A DNA stretch of 64,000 nucleotides from contig NC_045142.1 in the NCBI RefSeq assembly GCF_008831285.2, forward strand, positions 8,100,713 to 8,164,712. The letters run 5' to 3'. The notes beneath the pieces are model-generated. The model saw nothing but the letters and a program-made list of their open reading frames with translations, was not told the origin of the DNA and did no database searches. This document shows, piece after piece, positions 10,618 to 22,400 of this stretch (the first letter of the stretch is position 1; every line of letters begins with the position of its first letter). The stretch comes from Nymphaea colorata. Taxonomy: Eukaryota; Streptophyta; Magnoliopsida; Nymphaeales; Nymphaeaceae. A program made the translations under genes and the position numbers.

Positions 10618-11693
10618 GTCAATGCTACTAGGTGCTAGATGGTTGCCGGATAGGTTAAGCTTTTTGGATTCATTGCTAAATGAATCATAAATCATCACTA
10701 ATGCCATTATAAATTGCTACTGCATCATGACTATTTTTTAACGTCAACTTTTTAAACATTAATCAAATAGTAACATTTGACACATGACAACATTGGATTC
10801 CTCTAAATACATATCTTGGGGAGTTCAGATCTGCGATGGCTAAAATTTAAAAGTATGTCCCTGAAAAAAAAAAATCATCATGGTTTATCGCAATAATGTC
10901 ATTTACAATTAAAACATATCTAGTGCTTTTAATAACAGATTTTTAAATTTTAATAATACAACAACATCTGAGACTTGCAGGAGGTCAAAATCGTTCGTGC
11001 ATCCAACCACCAATAATCGAACTTGATGGAGAAAACCAAGAATCATCTATGAAATATACATTCTTATCACTAACTTTTGGATATATCTATATATATATAT
11101 ATATATATATATTACATTTTCAAGCTAATCCGCGTGAGATGATCATTAAAGATGGCAGTTGTCATTATACGCGTCGAAGGATTGAAATTTGCTAACATGC
11201 CACATGGGTGTGAATCTAATATATGTACGTCCAAGCTCTGCGAGTTACATGTTTGACCTTTTGGAAAGTACTTGTGGTTTAGATCCCACTATTTGGGAAA
11301 CTGTCCTACCAAACCCAGACAACCTATTCTTGTGTCATGGCAAGCAACTGAAGTCGTGCTTTCTACAAAGTTCTGATTGAAAAAGTTCCAATGGGTTGCA
11401 TAGTTTCAAATTCAATTCAAATATTAATTGTTTCAATTATAATTTGAATTCTGATTCTTTGAATTAGGAAAAAAAAAAATGCATACTAATTATGCAAATT
11501 TCAGATATTTATAACAAAAGCAATTTATCGTTTTCAACGTTATCTTGTGCTAGTAGGAAATGTTGATAAATTCGCTCATTCCTTTCCACTTGCAATTCTA
11601 AGACAAACCTATTCTGCTTTTAAGTTGCCCTAGCTTAGTTCTTTATATAGTTATTTACTTAACAAAAATCAGCTTATGCTATTAGAAGGCAGG

Positions 11694-11732
<39 letters not shown>

Positions 11733-11939
11733 CTTGCATAGGATATTTCACTAAAATAACAAAATTTTGCTGGAAAAGTTAACCTCAAGGACCAAATTAA
11801 ATGATAAAGTAAATGAAATATAGAGACATTTTAAGTTAGTAGACAAATGAGACAGGGTTAGTAGGCAGTTAGTATCAGTTTCAAACTCTCATAAAATTAA
11901 CTTTATGTGTCTGAAGAAGGGGCACTAAAATGTAAATTA
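9671..11939. other. Non-genic stretch with microsatellites
   Basis: No gene recognised. It contains a (CA)n(TA)n tract at 10578-10617, (TA)n at 11082-11112 and (TA)n at 11697-11729. The rest is AT-rich with short chance frames. Confidence 0.45.
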
Positions 11940-12135
11940 GAACATAGTAGAGGTGTCATTTTAATGCACCAAAAAGTAGGTATGATACTTTTGGGTTATA
12001 GGGGAAAGGGTGAGGACTTCGGCTCTCAACCTAATGGCAGAATGTTTATGTAGAGGTGTCATCCAAGACACCAAAAAGCAGGCATGGTACGGTGGACGGA
12101 TGGGTGAAAAGGTGGGGACTTTGCTTTCAACCCGA
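11940..12135. repeat. Tandemly duplicated dispersed repeat
   Basis: Two adjacent units of about 100 bp share GTAGAGGTGTCAT, CACCAAAAAGTAGGTATG and GGTGAGGACTTCGGCTCTC (second unit GGTGGGGACTTTGCTTTC). Diverged single copies of the same words lie near 25890-25970 and 44165-44275. Class unknown. Confidence 0.5.
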
Positions 12136-12802
12136 AGAAATAATCCTCCTACTCACGGAGACATTTTAAAGATTCATGCAAGGAAATCCTTAATGGAAAA
12201 GATTTGCAGCGCATTCTTTTCGCAAACTTTTTTACCTGTTTTCTAGACAAATTAATTTTTTTTCTTGACTGGAAAGACCAGCTTGCGCTAGACTTTTCCA
12301 AACACCGTTTTTGGAATTCACGGTGTGAACCATTTATGAATACTTCGCAGTGGTTGTCATCATGAGCTGTCACCTTTCTTGACTCTCGGATTCCTTCGTC
12401 CCCATGAATGTACCAACTTCATTTATATTTTTCCCCTTAAGAATGTCATTTTTCGTATTCGGAGAGAAAATGTAGTCCTCTAGAGTTACCAAACCAACGC
12501 GAAATAAATGATGGTATTGGTTGAATCGCAGTCAGCATTTGCCAAAATCAATGATCTAATCTCGAGTCATATCCAATCATTCCATTAACAATTCATATGG
12601 TCTATATAGGTATATATTCCTATTGACTTTCCTCAATGGAAGATCTGGAAGGGAACTTTGCCTTCTTGTTTATACGTATACTGCTGCATGTAGGCCTCAC
12701 ATAGGGGAACAGTCATTAAGACAAAGGGAAGTAAATGATACCATACATTTGGATTTAAGCAGGATCGATCGAGCTGCCTTAAAGGGATTAAATAATTCAT
12801 TG
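12136..12802. other. Non-genic stretch
   Basis: No gene or clear repeat. Short open frames on both strands have no recognisable domains. Confidence 0.4.
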
Positions 12803-12981
12803 CAGTGGCGGAGTCAAAAATTTTTGATTGATGGGTACTTTAAGTTTAAATTTCAAACTTTAAAGGGTATTCATACATAAAAAACAGAAAATTAATGAAG
12901 TTTCCATGTATACATAAAGCAAATTTTGTACCCTGATGTGGGGCAATTGCCCACACCAACTACAACCAAGCTCTGTCACTG
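12803..12981. mobile_element. GTGGCGGAGC-ended MITE
   Basis: Left end CAGTGGCGGAGTCAAAAATT, right end AAGCTCTGTCACTG; these are imperfect inverted repeats of each other. Flanks ATTCATTG (12795-12802) and ATTCTATG (12982-12989) agree in 6 of 8 bases, which would fit a decayed 8-bp hAT-type target duplication. Non-coding, AT-rich core. Confidence 0.6.
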
Positions 12982-13013
12982 ATTCTATGGATGTAATCAA
13001 ATTCAGATGCCTG

Positions 13014-13017
<4 letters not shown>

Positions 13018-13065
<48 letters not shown>
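13018..13065. repeat. (TA)n microsatellite
   Basis: About 24 uninterrupted TA units. Confidence 0.97.
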
Positions 13066-13067
<2 letters not shown>

Positions 13068-13726
13068 TACTTGGGTTGAATCTATATTAACAAAATCTAT
13101 CCCAGCTAGTGTCGGGTCGAGCTATTAAACAGAATACTGAATCCAAATCTGATATTAGATCCAATAAATAAATTCAAGACCAAACCAACAATTTTGGTAT
13201 GTCGAATCCATCTAGATCTCCATCGTATAACCACAGAAAAATGCACTCAAAGAAATGGCTATTAAGAAGAAGAAGAAGTAAGAAGCGGCATGAAAGGAGG
13301 GAAAGCGGAACATCAAAGCAACATGGATGCATAAGAATGAAAACTGACATGAGAAAGATGGAAGATCATCATGCTTGATATGAAAAATGAATACAACAGG
13401 ATACAAAACGATATGGTTGATATAATAATATATTAAATGTTTAGTAGGAGGAAGCTTAAAAACATTAAATGTGGACATGATACGCATGAAAGAGCTTTTT
13501 TCTTTTCTTTGACGACCATGATTTTCCATGAAACTAGCAGAATTTTTACATTCTTAAACTCAATCATTGCTGGGACAGAAGCAGCAGTGTGACTACCCAC
13601 ACTGCTACTCAGTCATACTGAGGTCATTTATTTTCCTTCACGAAGAAAACGAGTGAATTCCCAATGACATCATTATACCAACGCACCTACCATCATCTTG
13701 CATCAGCAAAATCTCTCTCTCTCTCT

Positions 13727-13768
<42 letters not shown>

Positions 13769-16404
13769 TTATCTAATATCAGTATGTGGCATGGGATTGG
13801 ACATTGTGTCTCTCGGTCCACGCGTCATTAGACATAACAACTCAGGCCTGTGGGCACCACCATCTTACCTACCAGTTTTTTATCATCCACAGAAAGAATC
13901 TATGCAGCTCATAGATTATTAGACTTTGCTGAAATTAACATACACATTAAAGAACAACTACTCCAACAAGTAGATACCACAATTTCTCCCGAAAATTTCT
14001 TCCCTACTACATTAATTTCTATTATTTTCTTGGGAAGAACTCGGAAAAACTGCACTTGCGTCAAGTGACTTTGTTGTTTGCATGAACACATAAAACCCTA
14101 ATGCTAATACTCTTTCTTTTAAGGTAACTTTTTTTAGTTACATCTTAATACCTTTTAAAAATATTAAATTTATTACTAGTGGCTCTTAACTAGAAATTTT
14201 TAGTCTCTGGCCCTGTTTTAAGGTGTATTGCTGCTGCTTTGACATAAAATTGCCGGAAATTGATACTGATATGTACAATAATGGAACCAACGACGGACCT
14301 TTTACCAGCTACATGCTTAATTGATTTAGCTGAACCACTTAAGGGCTTTGGTACATTAATACGTTATAATAGCTACAGTACACCGATACCATTTCATAAA
14401 ACACTGGCTTAAGAGATGGCCACACGGTTGTCATTTTGGTAGACAATGTGCTCCACGAGAAATTAAGGAAGCCGTTAAGGCTTATGTATACTTGAAACTA
14501 GTAACGAATGAGCCTTCATGTAAACTTAGCTCATGAGCAAATGTGCCTCCTATCTGGTATTTTAGATTCGTATTTTTTTGAAAAACTGCACTTATGCATT
14601 TGTTAAAGGTGATCAAGAGTTTAGATGTTTTATTTGACAAAAAATAAAGGTATTTTTTTCTATGGATATCGGTTTCAAGGAAAACATGCATGTAGTGATA
14701 AAGCGCAACATCCAAATTAAAGGGTGCACCATTGCTATCGCTGACACTGACTCACTCATGATCCTGAAGAAAGAAGTCTTTTTCAAGCGATAAAATTAAT
14801 ACCTCTCGCTCACCCAAAAAAAAAAAAAAACATGCAAAATGGATAAATCCATCGTCCGCCAGCTTTGATTGAAACCAGGTTTGATTGAAACAATGAACAT
14901 GCATTCAATTTTTGAGTAAATGGAACTGATCGGAATATAGATTAAAGTAATGCATCCTGACTTTGACGTTAAGGATGGGATGGGATGGGATGAGAGCTGG
15001 CAGACAGTTTCTTTTTTTTCTTTCTTTTTTTTCTTGTGTCAACTCAATGACTTGTACTGCAAAATAAATATGCCATTACCCTGAAAGAGAGAAGGGTGGC
15101 AGAATGAAAAACTTGTCTTGCCCACGAAAAGGATGATTTAAACCTCTCCCGTACAATAGGATATTGAAGCAACTGAGTGTCGCATTAGGAAGGGAAAAGG
15201 AAATTTCAAAACATTTTAAATTTATTTAAAATAGAAATAAAAACTATGGTAATGTCGGCCAGACATCATATCAGCCGCTTCCAGCTCTTTGCTTACCTGC
15301 CGCCAGCTTTTTACTTTTCGTCTTTCTTTATTTCTTTCTCCTTGTTGCTCAACTTTACATCTTTTCGTGTTTATCGCTTTCTCCTGGCTGCTCAACTTTC
15401 CATCTTTTCATCATCTAGAACAGCTTCATTATATATATAAACTTTGGAACAAATAAGCGTACTACTTTAAAATTTTATTTTATGATATAAATATATGTAT
15501 TCCCAATTATCCTCACATTCGTTCAAGTGATGATAGTTTTAGTGGAAGTTTTTCACCTTTGGTGTCCAAATTAAAGACGTGGAATTCAAATGTCATGCAT
15601 AAACGTCAATGTGAACACAGATGACTGCGTCAATGTGAACACTGGTGATCATTTAACTTAATACGATTGCATTGTCAAAGCGGGCCACATTGGGCAACTC
15701 CTCAGAGAAGAGCACACAAAATGAGGAAAGCCAATCTCACACAGTTATTGTTGAGGTGGCATATAACTTGTATGAACGTGACTTTAGCTAGCTACAGCAG
15801 TTGTAGAGAATTGACAAAAACAATTAAAAGAATAAAAAATGACTACACGAAATGGGATTTATGTGAACCACTTACACATAATTGCATCCCCAGACACAAT
15901 CGCGGAGCTTACACTTTTAGTCACCAACCGACCGGGGTCTGGTGCGGCCACCACATGTAATTAGACTCCGGTCTAAGTTCACTGCAGTGGAATTTTGGAA
16001 CAGCTGGTGCGGGCCACTCATTTCCGGACATGAACTCCAAATGCTCAGACGTGAGCTATGGTGAAGTTAAGAAGTTGGGGAAGTTCTACATGTTCAGGTT
16101 TTCGGATGATGCATGGCCATGATGGTTGGAGGATAAACAGACTGTTTCCACTTGTTGGGCATGACTATTAAAGTCCGTCGATGCAGGTCACAGTAATTGG
16201 TGTAGATTTTTGAATTGAAGCTATATGGGACCTTGTCGGCACGATGGTCGGTGACCTTGGTGTTTGTCTTCGAAACTGGTTATGTGTATGCTCTAAAAAG
16301 GGCAACAGGGATAAGTTTAAAATATATATATATTTTTATAAAAACTTTTCAAAAATACCCCACCGGCTTCTGTTTTTTATTTAGTGTATATGTACTTTTC
16401 ATAC
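13066..16404. other. Non-genic stretch
   Basis: No gene recognised in this 3.3 kb. It has a compound (CT)n(AT)n at 13710-13766 and several pyrimidine- or adenine-rich runs (14816-14830, 15011-15035). Short frames on both strands have no domains. A 45-bp block near 14700-14750 resembles one near 35640-35690. Confidence 0.4.
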
Positions 16405-16745
16405 CATAGTCATATAAAACACATTTTTTTTAAAAAAACGTGATAAATTAAACGACCGTTTAAAACTAAAAAAAACACATTTTTTTTAAAAAACCTTAAA
16501 AAAAGCGTTTTTAATGCATTTTTTCACATTTTTGATTTTTTCATTTTTTTAATGCCAAACAGTTTTTTTTGTTTTCTATTTTTTATTTGTTACAAATCTA
16601 CTTATCAAAATTTATTAGTTTTTTACTCATTTTATTTTTTCCTCATTTTTAATTTTTAATTTTTTTTTTTAAATTTACGATATTTTTTTCTCATTGTTTT
16701 AAGCTTATCCTATTATACTCCAAGAAAACATCTCCGTTTATCGAA
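16405..16745. repeat. AT-rich dispersed repeat, copy 2
   Basis: Has the same word order as 1735-2045: AACGTGATAAATTAAACGACC, GTTTAAAACT, GCCAAACAGTTTTTTTTG, ACAAATCTACTTATC, CTTATCCTATTATACTCC, and a final AAACATCTCCGTTTA. The two copies are collinear over about 300 bp with many substitutions. Confidence 0.6.
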
Positions 16746-17079
16746 ACCTGACTATGTTGCACACCGCTCTGCACACACTTCGATCCCATTACCTGGGATC
16801 GTTTTTTTGGCTAATCAGCTCACGAGAGAGTATGAGGCTGAGTCTGGACCTATTACCTGTTCCTCCAACAATCATATGTTGTGAGACAACTTTTTTCTTT
16901 CTCTTTGGCTCGTAGCATAAAAATAGACATTGTGGCAGCTACCATATCCTAGAAACATGCAAGCTACAGTCTTCGGCTGAAACTTTGAAGAATCTGTGTA
17001 AAAACACATGGAAAGGAACACTCTTGGAGAGGACTAATCAATAATGGTACCAGGGTGCATCTAAAATGAAGTTGCATTC

Positions 17080-17530
17080 ACGTCGACGCGATGCGGTGCG
17101 GGTGTGGGTGCGGATGCGGGTGTGACCTTGATTAGCACCCAACATGAGTCCGGTATTTCTTTCACTATCTCTCCTGCAATCCTCCCTTTCACCAGCGGCA
17201 GCTTCTGGTTTTCTTTCCGCTGCGACGCTGCTCTCTGTCTCTCTCTCTCTTTCTCTCTGCTGCATCCAGTGACCGGCGATCAAAGAACTCCGTCCGGTGA
17301 GCATTGAGTGGTGGATTTAGCCTGCATCGAGGATTGACGGCGTCTTTCGATTTTGGCCAACACATTCTCCAGAACTCTGCCGGCCTGGTGAGCAATGCCA
17401 AGATTGTAAAGGAACTCAAAATTCCTGAGCCCAAGAGAGGCAAACTCTGCTTTCCCCTTTCCTTTTACATGCCATCTTGCGAACAGGAAGGCACTGGCCC
17501 AGCCGAACCAATCTTTCAGCTATTTTAGTT
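17080..17530. other. GC-rich islet of unknown origin
   Basis: Less AT-rich than its flanks, with overlapping open frames on both strands (plus 17104-17307 and 17304-17528, minus 17189-17443). A third minus frame over about 17330-17510, without its own ATG, reads as a plausible helical segment (EFLYNLGIAHQAGRVLENVL) followed by basic residues, but I do not recognise it. The left edge carries GTGCGGGTGTGGGTGCGGA-like words, whose complement recurs at 18085-18160. It may be a gene fragment carried between repeat ends. Confidence 0.2.
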
Positions 17531-18529
17531 GGGCCCTCTTTTGTTTTCGTTATCATTGTTGGCATCATTATTTTATGTAAATTATTTTCACACGTCTTTC
17601 AGTTTCTAGTAAATTAGCTTTTAGGTTAAAATATTTATCGACAAACTTATTGTTACTTTGTTATATATAGTAAAAAAAAATGACATTGCTGTTCGGAAAA
17701 CGGCCTAATTGCCGTAATGTAATTGAATTTCTTAAGGACAAGTCCACTAATTGGTCTGTCTTCCAGTAAAACAGGTTGGACACTGTTACCACTGTACCGA
17801 ATACTAATTTTAATCGTTCGGACTAATCAGATACTCAATTTGTTCTTAAATCAAATCACTTGTTCTTAAATCAGATCAATCGGATTTGAGAACCAAATAG
17901 TAAAATCAGGTTAACGGTGGGGTCAAGTTTCCAATGGTGATGCTTGAAGTTAAATGAATTTAAATTTTATAAGAATGTTGTATGAGTTTTTTTATATTTT
18001 TGTAGTAAATAATCTCTATAAGTTTTCAATATTTTTTATTGTTTATAATAAAATAATAATAATAAAAATAATAAACATTTTTCCCGCACCGCCGCACCTT
18101 TTTTTTTTTGAGATGCACCGCACTGGCACCCACACCTCGCACCTTGGTGACATAGCTAAGCAGGCACCTTGTTGAACATCAATTGAACAAGAGATTTGTC
18201 TATTAAGTTTGCGACTAGGGAGCCGATTCATATTGTAGAATGCAGCACGAAATCCTTCTACCCAAAACCAATGATCTACTTGGAACCGTTAATCATGCTT
18301 ATGCAGGTATATACCACATGTCGATTTTTACACTTGACAATGCCATTTTGCTAGATGCATATGGGCATGAGAAACGATGCATAATACCCTGTGATTCTAG
18401 TTCTTTTTAAAAATTTTACCATGAAATTCACTCCCGTCGTCAAATTGTATCACCTCAATTGAAATTCACAACTGTCTTGAAATCGTTAAAGCAAGCATAG
18501 ATGTTAGATTTGTTTTTCATTTGGAAAAT
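17531..18529. other. Non-genic stretch with GTGCGG-type repeat fragment
   Basis: AT-rich, no gene. At 18085-18160 there are CGCACCGCCGCACC and CACCCACACCTCGCACC words that complement the GTGCGGGTGTGGGTGCGG words at 17090-17125, which could be the two ends of one repeat. Confidence 0.3.
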
Positions 18530-20530
18530 CCATGAAAAATGTTCCAAATTGTCTGCAATTAATTGATACTTGTGTTTTTATAGTTTTTATTACAGTCATC
18601 GTAAAGGGTAGAATCAGTAAGTTCTTTGATCTCAAGAGAGAATTGCGGCAAGGAGATTCCCTTTCTCCCTACCTATTCATTGTGGTGATGTGTTTTTCGA
18701 GCTTCATTATATGAAGGTGGTCACCCCATGGTTTCATAGGGGAGGACGATGCCCAAGTATGCTATCTTTTGAAAATGATGTCCTCATTTCAGTAATCCTA
18801 GTCCTACTTCTATTCATGAAATTGATAAGTTTATTCAGAAACTTAGCCTTCATTCGGGGCTGAGAATTAACCAACAGAAGTCCACTATTGTCTCCTTTCA
18901 TTTTAATGAGGTTCTCTTAACCAGACTCAAAAGCATTCTTAATTGGCCAAATGATGTACCCTCTGTTCGGTATCTTGGTCTTCCCCTTTTTGATGGGAAG
19001 ATGATCCTTCACATATGCGATGAGCTTTTATCCAGAGGTAGGAAGAGATTTGTGAGCTAGAAAATGAAGGTTTTATCTTATGCATGGTAGTTGTATTTGC
19101 TAAATCATGTCCTTTATAACTGATTGGATAGTTGTGTTTCAGCTGCCCAAAGAGGTTCTTCATAAACTCAAGTCTCTCATGGAAAAGGTTTCTTTAGAGA
19201 GAGAGTGACAGAAGAGGTTAGAGGGAACTACTTTGTGGCTTAGAATGTCATATGTAGACCACTTTTAGTAGAGCTAGAAATTTTTCATGAGGGGGGCCAA
19301 ATTAAAGTTTCTAAATTTTGACTAGAGCTTAAATATATCTATATCATTTGTCAAAATGTTTGTTTATATAGAACATTAGAAATTTTCTAAAATTTACATG
19401 TAAATTTAAAAAAAAAAATTAAGGTAGGGCGAGGGCCCATGCGAGAGATTGCCAAAGGATTTTCAATCACTCTATCCAAGAAACTTCGTCTATTTCTTCT
19501 AGTAGTTGCATTGAAATACAAAGTATATTTGAGAGAATGGACCTCACTTGGCCAACTCTTTCTAATAGGCAAGACCAATTGGTCTTTCAAGGTTGAGTTC
19601 ATGAGCAGCTCATGGTCAGTGACTTAGTTGATGTTATTTGTAACAAGTACTCAATAGAGTAGTGGAGAACTTGGGTTTGGAACAACGATATCGCCTCTGC
19701 TCAGACTCAACGGTTTTGTTATTTGGCTACCTTGGAGAGGCTTGCTAGCCAAGACTGTCTTAGAGCCAAAAGTGTCTCCCTTGATAGTAGATGTCATTCT
19801 TATCTTAAAAAAGGAAGAAAGCTCATGTCATGTTATCTTTGAGTATTGTTTTGCAGCAAGGGTATGGAAACCGATTGTGAACAAATTTGGGAAGCAGCAA
19901 ACTCCCCACCGATGTTTTATCGAGGAGTTGAAGTGGTGGTTCTCTACCAGCTTCAAAATCGGCTGGTTGATGAGATGCTGGAGAGTTTGTTCCCATGTTG
20001 TTATATGAAAACATTGGATGGCAAGAAATGCTAAGGTTCATGGGGCAGGAGTCGGTCAGCTAGGGGACTGTGCTACTAGAGTTTGGCCCTCTTGTGTGGG
20101 ATCGTTCTACCACAAGTTAAAAAGTAACTCAAGTGAGCTGAGATAGATGATGCTATGGTTCAAAAGGGCTGCTTGGTGGATGAATGGCCAACCATTCCTA
20201 CCAAGGATTTTTGCATCCAATTGGTGTATCACAAGAGACGCCAGTGCAGATTGGTCATCTTCAGTATTCGTTTCGGTACTAGTGCTTATACTGAGTGGGG
20301 TTAAGATCCTTTCCGACGGACGAGAAGAACAGTGAAACATCCACACTTGAAGAGATCTTGCATATTGGCAGAACATATGCTAATTTCTTTCTTGTGTTTA
20401 ACAACAGGTTTTGGTTGGGATGGCTGCAATGATTCCTTGAGGGTAGAGGTGTCTTGGAATCTCACTATGTTAATATTATTGTCACTTTTAACAGACTTTG
20501 CATTCTCCGAGTTTTGACACCATTGCTATG
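18530..20530 (+). pseudogene. LINE (plant L1-type) reverse transcriptase relic, 3' half of ORF2
   Basis: Broken ORF2 of a non-LTR retrotransposon. At 18630-18700 it reads LRQGDSLSPYLF, the conserved reverse transcriptase block of plant LINEs. Next come a NQQKSTIVSF-type segment and RYLGLPL (18870-18990). After the nested repeat at 19262-19445, a zf-RVT-like C-terminal region reads EESSCHVIFEYCFAARVW (about 19815-19870). Stops and frameshifts interrupt it throughout. The 5' part (ORF1, endonuclease, first reverse transcriptase blocks) and a clear poly(A) tail are not seen. It cannot encode an active enzyme. Confidence 0.8.
19262..19445. mobile_element. GTGGCGGAGC-type MITE nested in the LINE
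   Basis: Starts near GAGCTAGAAATTTTTCATGA followed by GGGGGGCC and ends near AAGGTAGGGCGAGGGCCCATG, with ACATGTAAATTTAAAAAA before the end. It separates the reverse transcriptase part of the LINE from its C-terminal part and belongs to the family seen at 9546-9670 and 23775-23950. Confidence 0.5.
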
Positions 20531-20639
20531 CTAACCTCTTCGTCATTTTGCTTCTCTTTGGCGCCCTTATGTTTGATGTATAACAATTTTTGATGTATGT
20601 TTTATAAAAGGGTCGGAGGACCTATCCTCCTACAGGTTT

Positions 20640-21260
20640 TATTCAGAATGAGCAACAAGATGTCGTTTCTTGGCACTCCAAGAAATGCAATTGAGAAAAA
20701 ATTGTGCAATACGAGTGCGCCCTTAGACTTATAAAATGAGTTCCACATGTCAATGTGCCACGGACATGGTGAATGATTTGCTTAGCCATTTGAAAATGCT
20801 TCATTGTGGGGGTAGTGCATAAACATACATAGTTTAATACATTTTTCAAATCAGGAAAAGTGAATGCTAGGTATTGAAATTCCTCTACTAAAATTTAATA
20901 ATTTGTGACATTATAAATTGATACATCATGAACAGCAAAAGATTTCATATTGTTTGCAAGAGGTGTGGCTATTGGTTTGCAATGTTGCATTTGAGCCCAA
21001 GCAATAATATCATTGGCATATCAAGGTCGAGATAGAAACAACGTGATAGATTTCCCTAAACTAATGTACCAAGAAAATGGTATAGATCACAAAGATCGTT
21101 CATTTTGAGCTCCCTGTGAACTTGCTGAAAAAATAAAGATAAATAGTTTCTCTAGCTACCGGTTAAAATAGTATCATTAACATAAAGAAGAAGTAATGTG
21201 ATGGATCCTTCATGTTTCTTGACAAATGGCTACCACCACTCCTCATTTGTAGTTTCACAT
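20640..21260 (-). pseudogene. Ty1/copia reverse transcriptase/RNase H relic
   Basis: On the minus strand, 20643-20849 reads a copia segment (QMAKQIIHHVRGTLTCG, then LECQETTS where intact copies have a GCPETRRSTTG-like motif). Near 21160-21200 it reads LLLLYVNDTILTG, the reverse transcriptase catalytic box with YVND in place of YVDD. Several stops separate these parts. The order (catalytic box at higher coordinate) confirms minus orientation. Confidence 0.75.
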
Positions 21261-21446
21261 TCCTCCAAGCTATGTTTGTATCATTTTATGAAAGTCCAAA
21301 AATTTGCTAAAAAAATCCATGCTTGCCTCTCAATAGGTAGATAATTGAACCTCTTGTATAATAATCTACCCACAATTTGAAATTTAAATAGAGTGCCCCT
21401 CAGCCAGAAATTTCTGGCTTCGTGACTAACTGAGAGTGGTGATGTA

Positions 21447-22022
21447 TGTAAGATCATTTGGTGGGCCGACATATGTCTATGAGGAATTTTAAACATTATG
21501 GCTGTCTTAACGTAAATATCCGCTTAAGTGATTGTATTTTAGGATATTACGTCATTTTAGATGGTATGGGGTAATTTTAAAATGTATAGATACCAATACG
21601 CAATTACGGACTCTTTGATGGGTTGAATCCGTAATTGTCATCGTTATATAATGGTAGTGGTCCTTGGGGTCGTGCAATGGTTGCCTGAAACATTGGTTTC
21701 TAGGGTTTTCTTCTTTCCCATCTGAGAGAGACCTCAAGCGCGCCGCACGTACCCTGGAAGACCCTGCTGCGATCTTCCCGTGCACCATATCAGATGGATT
21801 CAGGTACGCTTCCGCTTTAAGTTTAAGGTTATGATTGATTCAATGATTTAGCATGAGCATGATCCTGTTTTAGGGTATATATACGTTTCAAAATTACCTC
21901 ATATCATCTAAAATGACGTAATATCCCAAAATGCAATCACTTAAGCGGATATTTACGTTAAGACAGCCATAATGTCTGAAAATTCCTTATAGACATATGT
22001 CGGCCCACTAAATGATCTTACA
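21447..22022 (-). mobile_element. Copia-type LTR with 148-bp inverted terminal arms
   Basis: The element starts TGTAAGATCATTTGGTGGGC and ends with its complement, GCCCACTAAATGATCTTACA. The inverted similarity extends inward over about 148 bp (21447-21594 against 21874-22022) with a 280-bp spacer. Immediately to the right, ATCTCCCACTTGGGCC is the complement of a typical copia polypurine tract (GGCCCAAGTGGGAGAT). This marks the feature as the 3' LTR of a minus-strand copia element. A TATA-like TATATATACC lies at the inner edge of the right arm (about 21874-21884). The alternative is a foldback MITE sitting exactly at the tract. Confidence 0.6.
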
Positions 22023-22400
22023 ATCTCCCACTTGGGCCAAATATGTCTTTATACATTCAGACATTACATAAAACCTTAGAAGCTCATAACTGCTATCTTA
22101 TTAAACGTCATTTTCACCAATCTCGTCCATGATCATATCAACACAGAACCAAAACGGCTTTCGCTATAATAAAATTAGCTAAACCTTCAATGATCACAAA
22201 TGTTAACATAATCAATGACATAGATCTGATATGGATGTATAGCATGAGAATTACATGAAATGTGATTACAACATGTCTATTCTCAACTGGTCCAACTTTA
22301 AATGACTTGAAAACGTCATGAAATGTGATTACAACATGTCTATTCTCAACATGTCTATTCTTATAATAATCTCTTAGTTTATTACATTGTTCATATCCAA
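22023..22400 (-). mobile_element. Copia internal 3' segment with polypurine tract
   Basis: The polypurine tract lies at 22024-22040 on the minus strand, next to the LTR. The rest is the non-coding stretch usually found between RNase H and the tract in this kind of copia element. It includes a tandem duplication of about 63-bp period (GAAATGTGATTACAACATGT at 22257 and again at 22320). The coding part of the element is missing. Confidence 0.6.
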
